DNA of 64,000 nt from Stenopsyche tienmushanensis. Taxonomy: Eukaryota > Arthropoda > Insecta > Trichoptera > Stenopsychidae. Positions 34,150 through 46,013 of this stretch are shown here, piece after piece; positions within the stretch are counted from its first letter, which is position 1; each line of letters opens with the position of its first letter. Location of the stretch: NCBI GenBank assembly GCA_008973525.1, contig WACJ01000104.1, positions 930,001-994,000 on the forward strand, written 5' to 3'. The position numbers and the translations under genes were made by a program. Under the pieces are notes generated by a model. It was not told the DNA's origin. It did no database searches and saw nothing but the letters and a program-made list of their open reading frames with translations.

Positions 34150-34735
34150 TATGTGTGACTTTATATATCCAAAAATTGGTCTGACGCTCTTAAAAAATGC
34201 ACATTTATATTCATTCTTGTTAATTGAATTTACGATGAAGCTGACTGTGTAAAAACCTTATGTGCGGGGAAACTTCGCGCGCGTTTGTCCATAGTTTCAA
34301 ACATAGTTTTTGGTCATTCGATGTAACAAATCCTCACAATGGCAAGTAATGGGAAAAATGTGAAAAAAACATGGCGTAATTCATAAAAATTATTAATAAT
34401 GTGGATATTTTTGACTTTGTATAAATACCGCGTAATAATAAAGTCGCTTAAATTGAAGACCGCGTAATTCGAGCACCTGTTAGTTATTGTTATGGTATAA
34501 AACCGATTTGATAAATTGATCAAATCGATAGATTAAGTATGTTTTTTTGGATTAAAATAATTTTAGTTAGTGTTGTTATTGTTGTTATGATTGCGTGGAG
34601 GAATAAAACCGGCCATGGTCACAGGCCATGGCGCGTGGATTTGTTTTGCATTTCCACCGCATGAAAATGGTCAATGTTGTCAACGCTACGATCGTAGAGG
34701 GTCGCTGACATACTCTACGTTCTGATGATATTTTC
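34150..34735. other. no recognised feature
   Basis: AT-rich to about 34580, then a more balanced run that precedes the GC-rich island. Nothing identified. Confidence 0.3.
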
Positions 34736-34819
34736 GTCGAAGTTGTCCACGTGTTTATGAATGAAAAGATGGAGACGACGACGAGGGTCGGTGTCGTTCG
34801 TCGAGGGACGTACCTTGGC

Positions 34820-35240
34820 ACTGGCTGTCGATTGGAATCAGTCCATGAACACAGGGTTGTTTTGTTTGTTGGCGGAATCGGCGTTGTCAGTCGCACATGT
34901 CGGGCGCCACTGGCGACATCTATCCGCGCCGGACACACTACACTCGTCCAGGGCTGCCACTTGCCAGGGACGCCCGTTGTTTTGGAGGGAAAACGAGGAC
35001 AACGAGGAAAAGCGACGCCGGAGACGCGGGCGGCGCTCGACGATGGCGGCGCGCAACTCGCGAGAGGGATGCATGTATTCCACTTCAGAGGTTATATGTC
35101 CCGAATGGATGCCTCCAGTAAGTGAAAGTTCCCTGCATTTCCCTGTTGGGGGAGTCATCAACCAGTGGTCCATGAATCACCCACACCACCGACGATTCTA
35201 TTCGAATAACATTTGGGGATTGAACCCTACATGATGCTTA
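34820..35240 (-). promoter_or_regulatory. candidate promoter and first exon, rhomboid-like gene
   Basis: This is the most CpG-rich island upstream of the rhomboid-like coding exons. On the minus strand it reads into AGTGCCAAG followed by GTACGT, a strong splice donor with its GT at 34815-34814. A splice to the acceptor before the ATG exon (28601) would give a non-coding leader. The overlapping frames of 110-157 codons on both strands have biased arginine-rich composition expected of GC-rich DNA, so I do not treat them as proteins. This is an inference from composition, the donor and position. Confidence 0.3.
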
Positions 35241-35389
35241 CACATGACATGTCCGACTTTATGAGACCAATTTAAATCTTATAATTTTTAACAAAAAAAC
35301 GTGCATTTAATAATCACGACATATAACAAGATGGAGAGCAATAGATACATTTCAAACAAACTATTAGGTAATCCCAAAATAAATCCTAA

Positions 35390-35955
35390 ATTTTTTTGTG
35401 CGATTTCGAAGTTATGCGGTTTTTTTTAAAGTAATTTTATCTTTTTTGCATTTTTACAATGTTTTGACTTTTAAAAATACATTCTCCAAAGGGAATTTCC
35501 AAAATTCCAACTACATACGGAGTTATAGCTATTTTAGTGAGGCGGCAACTTGGCCGGTCCTACCATAATGAAATCTTTTAACGCGTTTTTCTCGAAACCA
35601 CTTTTTTTTAAACAGTCGCCATTTTGTGATTTATTTTTTTGAGTTAAGTACTATAGTGACATCTTTAGTAATTATTAATTATATTGTTGGAAAGAGAAAA
35701 TCTACACAGAACAATGATTACATTGACACTGGGTATACTATTTATTCCGAAGAAGAGAGCGATTTTGAGTCATATCGAAAACTTTTTTTGTGCGATTTTG
35801 GATATATTTTATGTAGCTGTTTCAAAGTTATGCGGTTTTTAAAATTCATGGAACGCATCTTAATTTTTTCTATGCAAGTCATGGTTTTTTGGTGCGATTT
35901 CTTTTTGTGCTATTTTCCGCGGAACGCATCTATCGCACAAAAAAAATTAAGTGTA
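35390..35955 (-). mobile_element. GCATAACTTC-family TIR element, copy 4
   Basis: Reverse-oriented relative to 30216. Contains TGTGCGATTTCGAAGTTATG at its left, CCAACTACATACGGAGTTAT in the middle and CGCACAAAAAAAATTAAGTG at its right. Internal deletions relative to copy 3. Confidence 0.55.
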
Positions 35956-35999
35956 TTTATATGCGATGTAAATCTTTTTTTATTACACAAATCCTAGTT

Positions 36000-36260
36000 G
36001 ACACAGTTTCAACCGTTTTAGTCATTTAAAAAAATGATTCTTAATTAGTAAATATGTCGCTATAGTCTCTACCACAATGACATAAAAATAATTCTATTTT
36101 TACAAAATTGCGACTGTTTAAAAAAGTCAATTTTTTACCTTATTTTTTCAGTTTCTGCGTCACTAAAATAGCTGTAACTCCGTAAATAATTGAGATTTTT
36201 GGGAATTTCTTTTTAGGATATAATCTTAAAAGTCTAAACATTGAAAATATGCAAAAACAA
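36000..36260 (+). repeat. partial GCATAACTTC-family copy
   Basis: Carries CGTCACTAAAATAGCTGTAA, CTCCGTAAATAATTGAGATT and the AGTCGCTATAGTCTCTA region, matching the inside of copy 3 (30420-30700). Termini absent. Confidence 0.4.
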
Positions 36261-36469
36261 TTACAAAAAATAACAAGCATCTTGGATTACATCATAAAAG
36301 AGTAGTAATCAATGGATTGCGTTAAATTTTCGCTCAAAGAATTCGTCATCGATGCTGCTATTCGGTTGTCCACGTGGTTCATTAATTTTGTTCAAATTTA
36401 TATCATCTAAAAAATCTGATCTGTGAATTTAATCAGTGTTTATACAATGTAAATTGGGAATATTACAGT

Positions 36470-36655
36470 CTGTCGAGCTTTCAATTTTGTGGAAATGAAT
36501 AATTTGTACATAACGGCATTAGATTAAAATCTACAAAGCTGCTTTTTAATCTACAAGTAGTTTATATTAATTATTGTTAAATAAACGTCGTTTACTTTCG
36601 ATATAAAGTGGTTAAGACTTCGATAGACGTGGCTAAATTTGCAAAGAGGTTAGAA
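36470..36655. repeat. ATCTACAAAGCTG repeat, copy 2
   Basis: Matches 22995-23205: TTAAAATCTACAAAGCTGC, TATTGTTAAATAAACGTCG, TACTTTCGATATAAAGTGG and GACTTCGATAGACGTGGCTA. Confidence 0.55.
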
Positions 36656-36734
36656 TTTTTTCAGAGAAGAGAATTTATCCGAAATGAGAATCTTATAAGA
36701 AATAATAAAATATTGTTTTTTTTTCGTCATGTTA

Positions 36735-36935
36735 TGTTACCCCTGGTGTTATCTGTGAGGGCACATGCGCAGACTGCGAAATGAATGTTGCCTATCCTCT
36801 CGCTCCCGAAGAATGAACCTCGGAGGGATGCTCCTTCCCTCGCCGCCTCCCGGGGGGTGGAACCACCTTCCACCCACACTCCCTAAAATATTACTGCCAA
36901 GCGCCTTCTTTCATTAGGCTCTGCGGTCTTGCTCT
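36735..36935. other. isolated GC-rich island
   Basis: About 200 bp rich in CCTCC, CCGCCTCCCGGGGGG and CACCTTCCACCC words amid AT-rich DNA, with no recognised frame. Could be a promoter, an exon, or a transposon end; nothing in the sequence decides between these. Confidence 0.3.
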
Positions 36936-36939
36936 GATT

Positions 36940-38470
36940 TAGTGCTATACACAAACGCTTCCAAATTTATCAAATCAATCCCAAATTGAATTTACTAAAA
37001 AAACCAAAAAAAAATAATGTTTGATATTAATTTTGGGTCACATTTCTTCAATCAAATTATATCTATTTCCAGCAAGAAATGTCACACAACTCGAGAAAAC
37101 ATTACATATTTATATGATCTTTATATTGCATTTAAATGCTTTAAAAAATACAAATTCAAAACACAATAATATCTTATAAATCATTTTGAATCATCGAATG
37201 TCTTGCATTATTGAATTCGTTTAAAGCACCCCTCGGCTTGAGAATCACAGATGGATTGCCGTGTGGGGGAGAGTGACTCATGTTTTGTTTTACCCTCTTG
37301 TTTTCGGGAGGGAGCCAATGTCCTCCTTCGCTGATTAGTGATAGGGCATGTTTGGCTATTTTAGTATCCAGGCGAAAAATTAAACAGCCGACGCTGCTCA
37401 ATCTATCGAATGATTCGACGCGCATCTCGGACACGAACATACTTTTATTTTAAATTGATAAACATTTAAAACATGAATCAACGTAGCAAATAAATAAATC
37501 AATATAATGTAATACATTTAGTTCGGCAATGCGAAGACGGGAGCATAATTGGATTTGTATAAGCTCGGCTCCGAGTAAATTATACATAATATTGACGCAT
37601 AAACGGGATATTTTATTTTATTGCGGTTGATTTATGCAACGGTCAACTCGCTTTGCTTATTGCATTTGTATGATTGCATTGTTTCATCAATTAATAACAA
37701 TTAATTTGTATATTGAATTGTTCAAATTTAGTCTAAAAATTATTATGGATCATGTATTAATAGTAATCCTCGGTCCGGATAAACTCTATCGGATATTTTT
37801 ATATATTAACAATACAAAGATTAAGTTCGGTTTTAAAATAAATTATATATAGTCGTTTTAAAAATGTTCTCCCCTCCTATTTAAAAACAATGCATCGAGC
37901 AATTTGTATTTGTACACAACCCTAAATCGGTTTGTAGTTTGCTAAATGTGAAGGGGAATAAAACATTCCTTCCTTGTATTGTATTTTTAACATATCGACG
38001 TTATAAATTTGTTTAATATAAATACACTTAAAATACAATAGAACAAATTATGATTTGTTTAACGCAGGCGTCGAGCTCTAACGCTAAACGTAACAGCGTT
38101 AAATGAGCCAACGAATTATCATAAATCGTGCACGATTTTGAATAATCTCAATACTATTGAAGCAGCGTTAAGCGTTGCTTTACTGTTATCATTTTCAGAA
38201 TATAATATTGAAGTCGACGACATGATTAACGTCTATACGTTGCAATTATAGTGGACGTAGAACGTTTCAAGTAATAATTTCAACCGACAAATACACGGAA
38301 ATGTATCAACGTTGATACGGCATATATATCACTACGGTCTTTTTCCAATATTACGACGTCTTCCTAAATAGTAACGCATAAAAATAGGCACCAAAGGTTG
38401 ATTTATTTTAATAAACGGATTATTATTTCTATCGGTTACGTTAAAAACAGAATAAGGTCAACTATGACGA
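36940..38470. other. no recognised gene
   Basis: Mostly AT-rich. A minus-strand open frame at 37440-37174 (88 codons) contains LISEGGHWLPPENKR and lies in more balanced DNA. I do not recognise it, and transposon origin is plausible. 38060-38300 is rich in GCGTTAA/TTAACG words. Confidence 0.3.
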
Positions 38471-38499
38471 CTGTTTATGAACAAATTTACAAATAAATA

Positions 38500-38915
38500 C
38501 AATATTGTATATATGAAGACGATAAATATGTTTTTTGAGACTGGAGGATTAAAGTGGAAGAACGTTTGTGGGGTTTGTATGGATGATGCACCGTCTATGC
38601 TTGCCTTTGCTGGTAAGACTCTTCCAACTCCTGGAATCAAGTTTTTAATGACAAAGCTTTGTTAAAAAGATCAGCATATCTATTAGATATATTAGAACAG
38701 CAAAATAGCTGGAAAAGCGTTACTTCCCTGAGCTGAAAGAAGAATAAACTGCTTCGACACGAAATCTATTCTCTGCTTCCCTTGATTTACCCATCATTTC
38801 TGATGAATTCTTGGATTTGCAAAACGATTCCTCGGCACGCGTTAATGGAAAATTGCTCACACAATTCTGGTGTGGTGTGTATCATTCTTAGCCAAATGTG
38901 ATGACGCTTGCCTTT
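38500..38915 (+). pseudogene. hAT transposase relic (ZBED5/GTF2IRD2-like)
   Basis: Plus-strand words GLKWKNVCGVCMDDAPSML and, after stops and shifts, FPELKEE, LDLQNDSSARVN and LTQFWCGVYHS match the order and spacing of the catalytic and C-terminal parts of ZBED5/SCAND3-type hAT transposases (GL.W....G.CTDGAP.M; LQND....; L..FW). The BED finger and much of the core are missing. A LINE relic abuts it on the right. Confidence 0.65.
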
Positions 38916-38929
38916 CTAGTTTTAGACAC

Positions 38930-39665
38930 TAAGGGCCATTAAGAAGCTTAAAAATAATAAAGCTCCAGGACCCAATAACATATCCACAGATCCTTAAAAA
39001 CATCGGAGAAGACGGATTCTGCGCACTATATCAATGTGTGAAAATATGAGGTGACTGCAAGTAGCCAAATGAATGGACCAACTCTACAATTATACACAAA
39101 AAGGGTTCAACATGCAAATGCTAGCAAAATAATGCTACATGTCCTACAGGATAGATTGAAATACTTTATAGAATGGCAAATATCCAAAGAACAGGCAGGA
39201 TTTGCGAAAGACTCCTGAAGCGGAACAGGAATTTGGAGGAATCACAAAATCTCGAGTACTAAACTCCACCTAGTCCAGTGTTTTTATATAGAGTGGAAAC
39301 ATGCTGGTCAGCAAAAAAGAAACAATGCCTTCGAAATGTAGTATTTGCATCGCATGCCGAGGATTCCGTTGACAGCCAAAAGAACCAACCAGTCCATCCT
39401 AACGTTAAAAATCAAAAATAGACTCATCCGTCTGCTTGGGGCGAATACTTAAATTTTTCCTACACATTGCTCGCCAGAATGGATAAAACTTAGAAAAAAT
39501 AATGATGGTGGGCAGTGCGTCAGGAAGAGGACGCAACGCTGGTGGCAGTTTACCGTTAAACTTAATAAAGAACTAAACTGTTAACTGGACAATTGGGTAA
39601 AGCACGTGGCTCACTCTAACGAGAATACAAATGAGATTGCAGAAATCCCGCAGATCACGCGTTAA
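38930..39665 (+). pseudogene. LINE reverse transcriptase relic
   Basis: The plus strand reads IKKLKNNKAPGPNNIS at 38940-38985, the start of a non-LTR reverse transcriptase domain. It then reads QISKEQAGF near 39175, and after a large internal deletion YRVETCW, LKFFLHIARQNG and LEKIMMVG, which are typical of the region after the RT in the same elements. The YxDD core is gone. Many stops. Confidence 0.65.
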
Positions 39666-39781
39666 ATGGTTAATACATCCATGATGCGTTCATTCAACAG
39701 TATTATATATATATAGTATCCATATAGTCTTTACACTATCAATCCAATACATAAATAAAAATGATTATATACTCAAATGAC

Positions 39782-39787
39782 TTTATT
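39782..39787 (-). terminator. RpS9 polyadenylation signal
   Basis: AATAAA on the minus strand 54 bases past the RpS9 stop codon, a suitable distance for a short ribosomal-protein 3'UTR. Confidence 0.7.
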
Positions 39788-39840
39788 CAACCTAAATTTA
39801 CATCAAGTATTCTAAAATCATAAGAGATAAGATATCCAGT

Positions 39841-41095
<1,255 letters not shown>

Positions 41096-41573
41096 CTTGG
41101 CGTGGGCGTTTTATCTGTAAAAACAAATATATATTTAGCCAAAATTTCTTACACGTTGAACAAGTCTTATTACATACAATCATAAATGCTTAGTGTAATA
41201 CAACTCTAAAAATATGCATAGCATTTAAAAACCATGTGTCAAATACATAACCTAAAATTTGAAAAATTACTGTAATCAATTATAAGTCCATTTATTCCGG
41301 GGAAATATAGAAATAAAAGTAAAGCGGGGTTGATAAAAGCATTAAATTAACAATGTAATGGCATAACAGGACGCACATGAACGTTATACAGGCGCGTCCA
41401 TGTCTCAACATTTAAATGGCCACGAATATAATCGGATAACATCGGAGCCATCCTTGCGTTAAAACGTAATACGATTGAAATATACGGAATAGAATTTAAA
41501 ACTGCATTTATTACACTGAATATTTTATGCATTTCGAGATTACAAAGGTGTTAAAAGCAAGCGGGAGACTCAC

Positions 41574-41625
41574 CAGACGCACACGACCTTTCCAGCGGCC
41601 AGCCGGTAATAGAAGGAAGAGGATA
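41574..41625 (-). promoter_or_regulatory. RpS9: RpS9 leader exon with 5'TOP-like tract
   Basis: On the minus strand, CCTCTTCCTTCT (41622-41611) is followed by about 36 bases and a clean donor (GTCTG/GTGAGT, exon end 41574). The matching acceptor is at 41116-41115, 19 bases before the ATG. Pyrimidine tracts at the cap site (5'TOP) couple ribosomal-protein mRNA translation to growth signalling. The precise start site is inferred. Confidence 0.6.
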
Positions 41626-41629
41626 TTTT

Positions 41630-42533
41630 AATGCGGCCGCAAGTCAAGAATATTGCCACACGCAAAAATTTAGATATGATTTAAAATATAACGTCAACAC
41701 GATTATAAAAATAAAACTAATAAGCGATGAAGTATTAACTTCAGGTTTTTATTCATAAAAAAATAAATAACATATTATCATCGATTTATTTTTTTTTAAT
41801 ATTGTTTTATTCAAATTATTTTTTTAAGTATCGTAGTGAAATATGAAAACGTATTATTATCATATTAAAAAAGTTGCTACAATGTATATTATAAAATTGT
41901 TTTAGCACATTTTTGTTTCGTATAAAATATTTTATTAATTTAAATACATTTAAAAATATCGTTTTGAAAAAAATATGTGCATAAATTATTAGCAAAGAGG
42001 TTTTATAATATTCTATTTTCTTCTATCTTACTAAATAAGAAATATAATTAGACTGGATGAATGCATTATTAATATTATGATAAAAGTATTGCATTTGTTT
42101 TAAACGTAAATTTATATGAAACATAAGAAGCATTAATTTCATATGAAAATAATTATTCAAATATACACGATAAAAACGTTTTGGCTCATTTTTGCGTCGT
42201 ATAAAATATGTTATTATTTTAAAAATATCTAAATATTTTATCGTTATGAAAATTAGCACTAACGACGTCGATTAAATATTTAAAATTTTAATAATAAATA
42301 TATTCAATGCCAACTAAACTAATAAAATATTTTAATAAGCGATTTCAATTAGTAATTATTTAATTGCAAATCTTAATCAAAGCGCCGTCAAATTAATTAT
42401 CGTTAAATTTAGAATTTAGACTACAGTGGTCTAAATGCACCGCATTTTAAAGTGTGGCAACACTGCTTAATGGTTAGGGGCTGGGGCAATTGGTCCGTCG
42501 TACAGTTAATTTGCGTTGAAATTGACCGGCGCC
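41630..42533. promoter_or_regulatory. divergent RpS9/LUC7L3 intergenic region
   Basis: About 0.9 kb between the RpS9 leader and the LUC7L3 start codon. The GC-richer edges (41580-41650 and 42420-42533) probably hold the two core promoters. The middle (41700-42400) is very AT-rich without recognised repeats. Shared regulation is possible but unproven. Confidence 0.5.
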
Positions 42534-45500
42534 ATGGCGGTGCTGGCGGCGGCGCAGCTGCTCGATGAGCTGATGGGCCGCAACAGGAACACTAATCCCA
42601 ACGAGAAGACCCAAAAGCTCAACTGGGAAGACCCACAGGTGAGTTGCACCTTCAATGCAGATATCATCCATTCTACGTTCCACGCTTAATTCTATCGATT
42701 TATTTTAGACTATGTACGTATCGCAGCGTACAACTTGCACATCGCAAAATTAATGCACTGAAGACGCTCGAGTGCTCTTGACGTCGTGGTTTATCTATTT
42801 AGGCATGCATTTCTGCATTCAAATACAGTTATCTACTATCGTTTTTTATTAATATCAAAGTGCAATTCTTCAACTTTAGAATGGTTTTCATGCTTGTTTT
42901 ATTGTATTTCGATTGACGTCTCCCACGTTAACCTTTTGAACTCCAATGTCCAGATGTATTGGATATCTGTTTTGTGTAGCGTAGCTTCAACATCAATATT
43001 TGGACATTTTTTCTGTTTTCTTTTTATTATCTATGAAATTATATAAACGTTCTTGAAGAGATTTTTATAAAATAGTTTAAGGTAGGTTATTTGCCTGCAA
43101 CGAGTTTAAAACATTATGTCGAACTGTGCCGTCTTGAACATGAATGTTTATGAAATTATTCAAATTGTATTGCATTTGTTTAATATATTGAAAGTATCAT
43201 AACCTTCAAGTTTCATTTAGAATGTTCACCTAGCGGGTGGATGAATGTATCGAAGGGTGCTTTCACGATTTACATTGGTCACAGATACGCACTTGCAATA
43301 AACAAAAAGTACGCACCAGGCATAAAAGTCATTTAATCAGCGGGTGTTGCAGGGAACGTTCTGTCTACAGTGAATAGACGATTCACTGCCGGTTCGGGCT
43401 GGAGTTTACTATACGCTGGAATGATTAATCTATTATTATAGTCAGTTGTCCAGATAAATCTACATTTAGCAAAAATGGAAGGAGTTATTCCATGTAGAAT
43501 TCTTCTACCGCACATTTGGTGTCAAAACTATTACAGAACTGTTGAATGTGCGGGGACCAGCCACTGGATCTGTTTGTCCAACAGGTCCTGAAACGAATCC
43601 CTGACACTTCGCAGGAGAATTTATTTTAGCAATTTTAATAAGTGAAAATGCCATAGAGCAAGATCTAGAGAATATGGTGGAATGTTCATTAGCTCCCGAT
43701 TCGATTATCTTGTGTTGCGTTCTTATTGCCACATGTGGTCGTGTGTTATTGTGGTGAAACGCTACCACTCATTGTTAATTGATTACAACATCTGTCGATC
43801 ATAATTGTTTGGTAGTGTTCCAAGTGTTCATAATGAATTCTTCCCTTTATATCCCACAAAACACAAAGCATTTTTTGATGTGGCTTTTAACAATCCTTTT
43901 TATGGGACCATTGTCGAGCATTATTTTGACATGGTTTTTCAAGGCGTATGTTTTTTTTTTAAATGTGGTTGCTATCCACGCCTCGCGATAATTGAGTTAC
44001 GAGTTCAACTGCTTAATCGCGTGTCTACCTACAGGCACTGACAAAGGATTACTATTTTTAATGCATGTTGGCCTTGGGGATGGTCAATGGTTCTCGTTCA
44101 GGTCTGGTTCAATGTTTTCTTCATATAACATTGTTGTATACTACCCATTTTTCATCACCTGTCACTAATCTATGTAAAAATGGTTTTTGATTTTATTTTG
44201 CATTCATAAGAATTTATTTCTAATTCTCTCTAAACTAGAAATCTATTATTATTATCATACAAATAGGAGTTATCAGACTCAGCTCTTCTTTCATATTAAG
44301 AATATTTTAATGTTGTTTGCTTACCAGATAAGTACAGTTGAATGTTCACCTAGAATTATTACTTTTATCAGCTTACATTTGTTATCATTATTTTACAGTA
44401 CTGCAAGTATTACATGGTGAAATTCTGTCCTCATGATCTTTTCGTAAATACGAGAGCCGATCTGGGGAGCTGTCCTAGAATTCACGACGATGAAGTGAAA
44501 CAACTGTTCATTAAGGCCGAATCAAGTTATAAAAAAACTTATTATCAAGATGAATTTCTACGTTTCTGCCAAAATATGATAGGAGACGTTGAAAGTTAGT
44601 ATCACTCTAGAGTTTGTTGTTTATTGTATTAAGTGTTGAGACTTATGTAGCATGCTATTTTTGTTATAGGAAAAATTCAGAAAGGCAAACAACGTCTCGA
44701 GTTGATGAACACCAAAACGGAAAATAGCGTGTTATCCGGTCCTCAATCGGAGCGTAATCAAGAACAAATTAAATTGCTTGCTGAAAAAGTTGCGAAACTC
44801 GTGGAAGAAGCCGAGCAAGCCGGCATCAGAGGTGACGTTGAACAGGCGCAAGGCCTCATGAAGCTATGCGATCAATTGAAAGAAGAAAAGGAACAGCTAC
44901 AGAAACAGAATGAAAACAGGTAATTAATCTATTTAATGTATATAATCACTCTTTCGAGTCTTTCAACGCATTACAATTTGCTAATTTGTTCTCAGCCACT
45001 GGACGGCCACTGCTGAATTGGCAGCTGCTCAAGAAAAGCAGATGGAAGTTTGTACTGTTTGTGGGGCATTTCTCATTGTGGGCGATGCCCAGCAAAGAAT
45101 AGACGATCATTTGATGGGAAAACAGCATGTCGGGTAATAATTTCATTTGACTATTAAAATTATCTTTATGAATGTAATAAGTGGCTTGGATGATATCACA
45201 ATTTTAAAAACATTATTTATATACAGTTATTTGCGGCTGAGGGAAGCGTTTGACGAAATTACTGCTGAACGTGAAAAACAAAGAATAGAAAAGGAAAGAC
45301 GGCGTAATGAAGAAAGAGACAGGGCTCGAAATGCATATGCTAAGGAACGCGACCGCGATCGGGATCGTGATCGTGACCGCGATCGCGAGCGAGAAAGGGA
45401 TAGAGGAGATAGGGATAGGGAACGAGATAAGAACTCGCGCAATAGCCGCGGCGAAAAAGAACGACCCGAGAGAGATCATGCTGAACGCGATAAGGACAGA

Positions 45501-46013
45501 GAACGTGATCGAGGAGATAGAGAAAAAGATCGTGAGAGGAGCAATCGTAGTCACAGGTTTGCAGAGTATATATTTCAAAATACAAAAAAACACGATTGTG
45601 TTATCGTTTTCTTCATCATCATTTTGTCTACAGATCTAGCCGTGATGAGAAAAGGAGCAGTAAATCTCGCGACAGTCGAGATAAGGAAAAAAAATATAGA
45701 AATGACAGAGACAAAGGTATTTCCTATGCCAGTTTTGAATTTATATTTATGAAATTAGCATGCATTAGGGGTATTGAAAAGTATTCTGAATACTCTGTCT
45801 CTCATAATTCTGGTTGATGCTGTCGTAAGCCTTGGAAAACTCAATCAAAATGTTGTGGAAATTGACACTGTATTCCCACAAATATGCGAGTACTTTTCGA
45901 TACCTTTAATATTTGTCCTTTATTAAATGTATTTTATCACAGGGGGCCTAGGTCATGAAAGATCAAGAGATAGAGACGGGCGACGGAGACGTAGCCGCTC
46001 TCGAGGGCGCTAA
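42534..46013 (+). CDS. LUC7L3: LUC7-like protein 3, U1 snRNP-associated factor
   Basis: LUC7 proteins associate with U1 snRNP and influence 5' splice-site choice in the nucleus. Seven exons: 42534-42638, 44399-44594, 44670-44919, 44996-45133, 45227-45556, 45634-45716 and 45943-46013. All have GT/AG borders, and together they give 1173 nt, 390 residues plus TAA. Residues 1-35 (AAAQLLDELMGRNRN) are the conserved LUC7 start. A CCCH finger follows (C37-x7-C45-x14-C60-x3-H64). A coiled-coil segment around 115-180 leads to the second, C2H2 finger (C203-x2-C206-x15-H222-x5-H228, with GAFLIVGDAQ). The tail from about 250 is Arg/Asp/Glu- and Arg/Ser-rich, ending RRRRSRSRGR, as in LUC7L3 rather than LUC7L/L2. 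The RD-rich tract at 45340-45440 is a low-complexity repeat in the DNA. Intron 1 holds transposon relics. A donor-like CAG/GTAAGT at 46087 could mark a 3'UTR intron. Confidence 0.95.
43500..44035. mobile_element. mariner/R1 and companion repeat in LUC7L3 intron 1
   Basis: At 43640-43768 the minus strand reads FHHNNTRPHVAIRTQHKI, a mariner block around the middle catalytic Asp (normally HQDNARPHVA), with that Asp replaced by Asn. At 43565-43610 lies a diverged R1-like tail. 43883-44030 matches the companion repeat of 23726 and 53684. All are non-functional and spliced out with the intron. Confidence 0.55.
45763..45910 (-). mobile_element. short TIR element holding an RT fragment
   Basis: A 148-bp unit in LUC7L3 intron 6. 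Left end ATTAGGGGTATTGAAAAGTA; right end in reverse complement ATTAAAGGTATCGAAAAGTA. Between them, the minus strand reads LWEYSVNFHNILIEFSKAYD then SIN, the motif-A region of an RTE-type reverse transcriptase like that at 61280-61330. Either a small DNA element captured LINE sequence, or the ends arose by chance around a LINE scrap. Confidence 0.45.

Noticed and set aside
34761..35234. 157-codon plus-strand open frame
   Set aside because: Arg-rich low-information peptide in a CpG island with equally open antisense frames; better explained by composition.
45213..45593. 126-codon minus-strand open frame and other antisense frames
   Set aside because: They are shadows of the Arg/Asp-repeat exon of LUC7L3.
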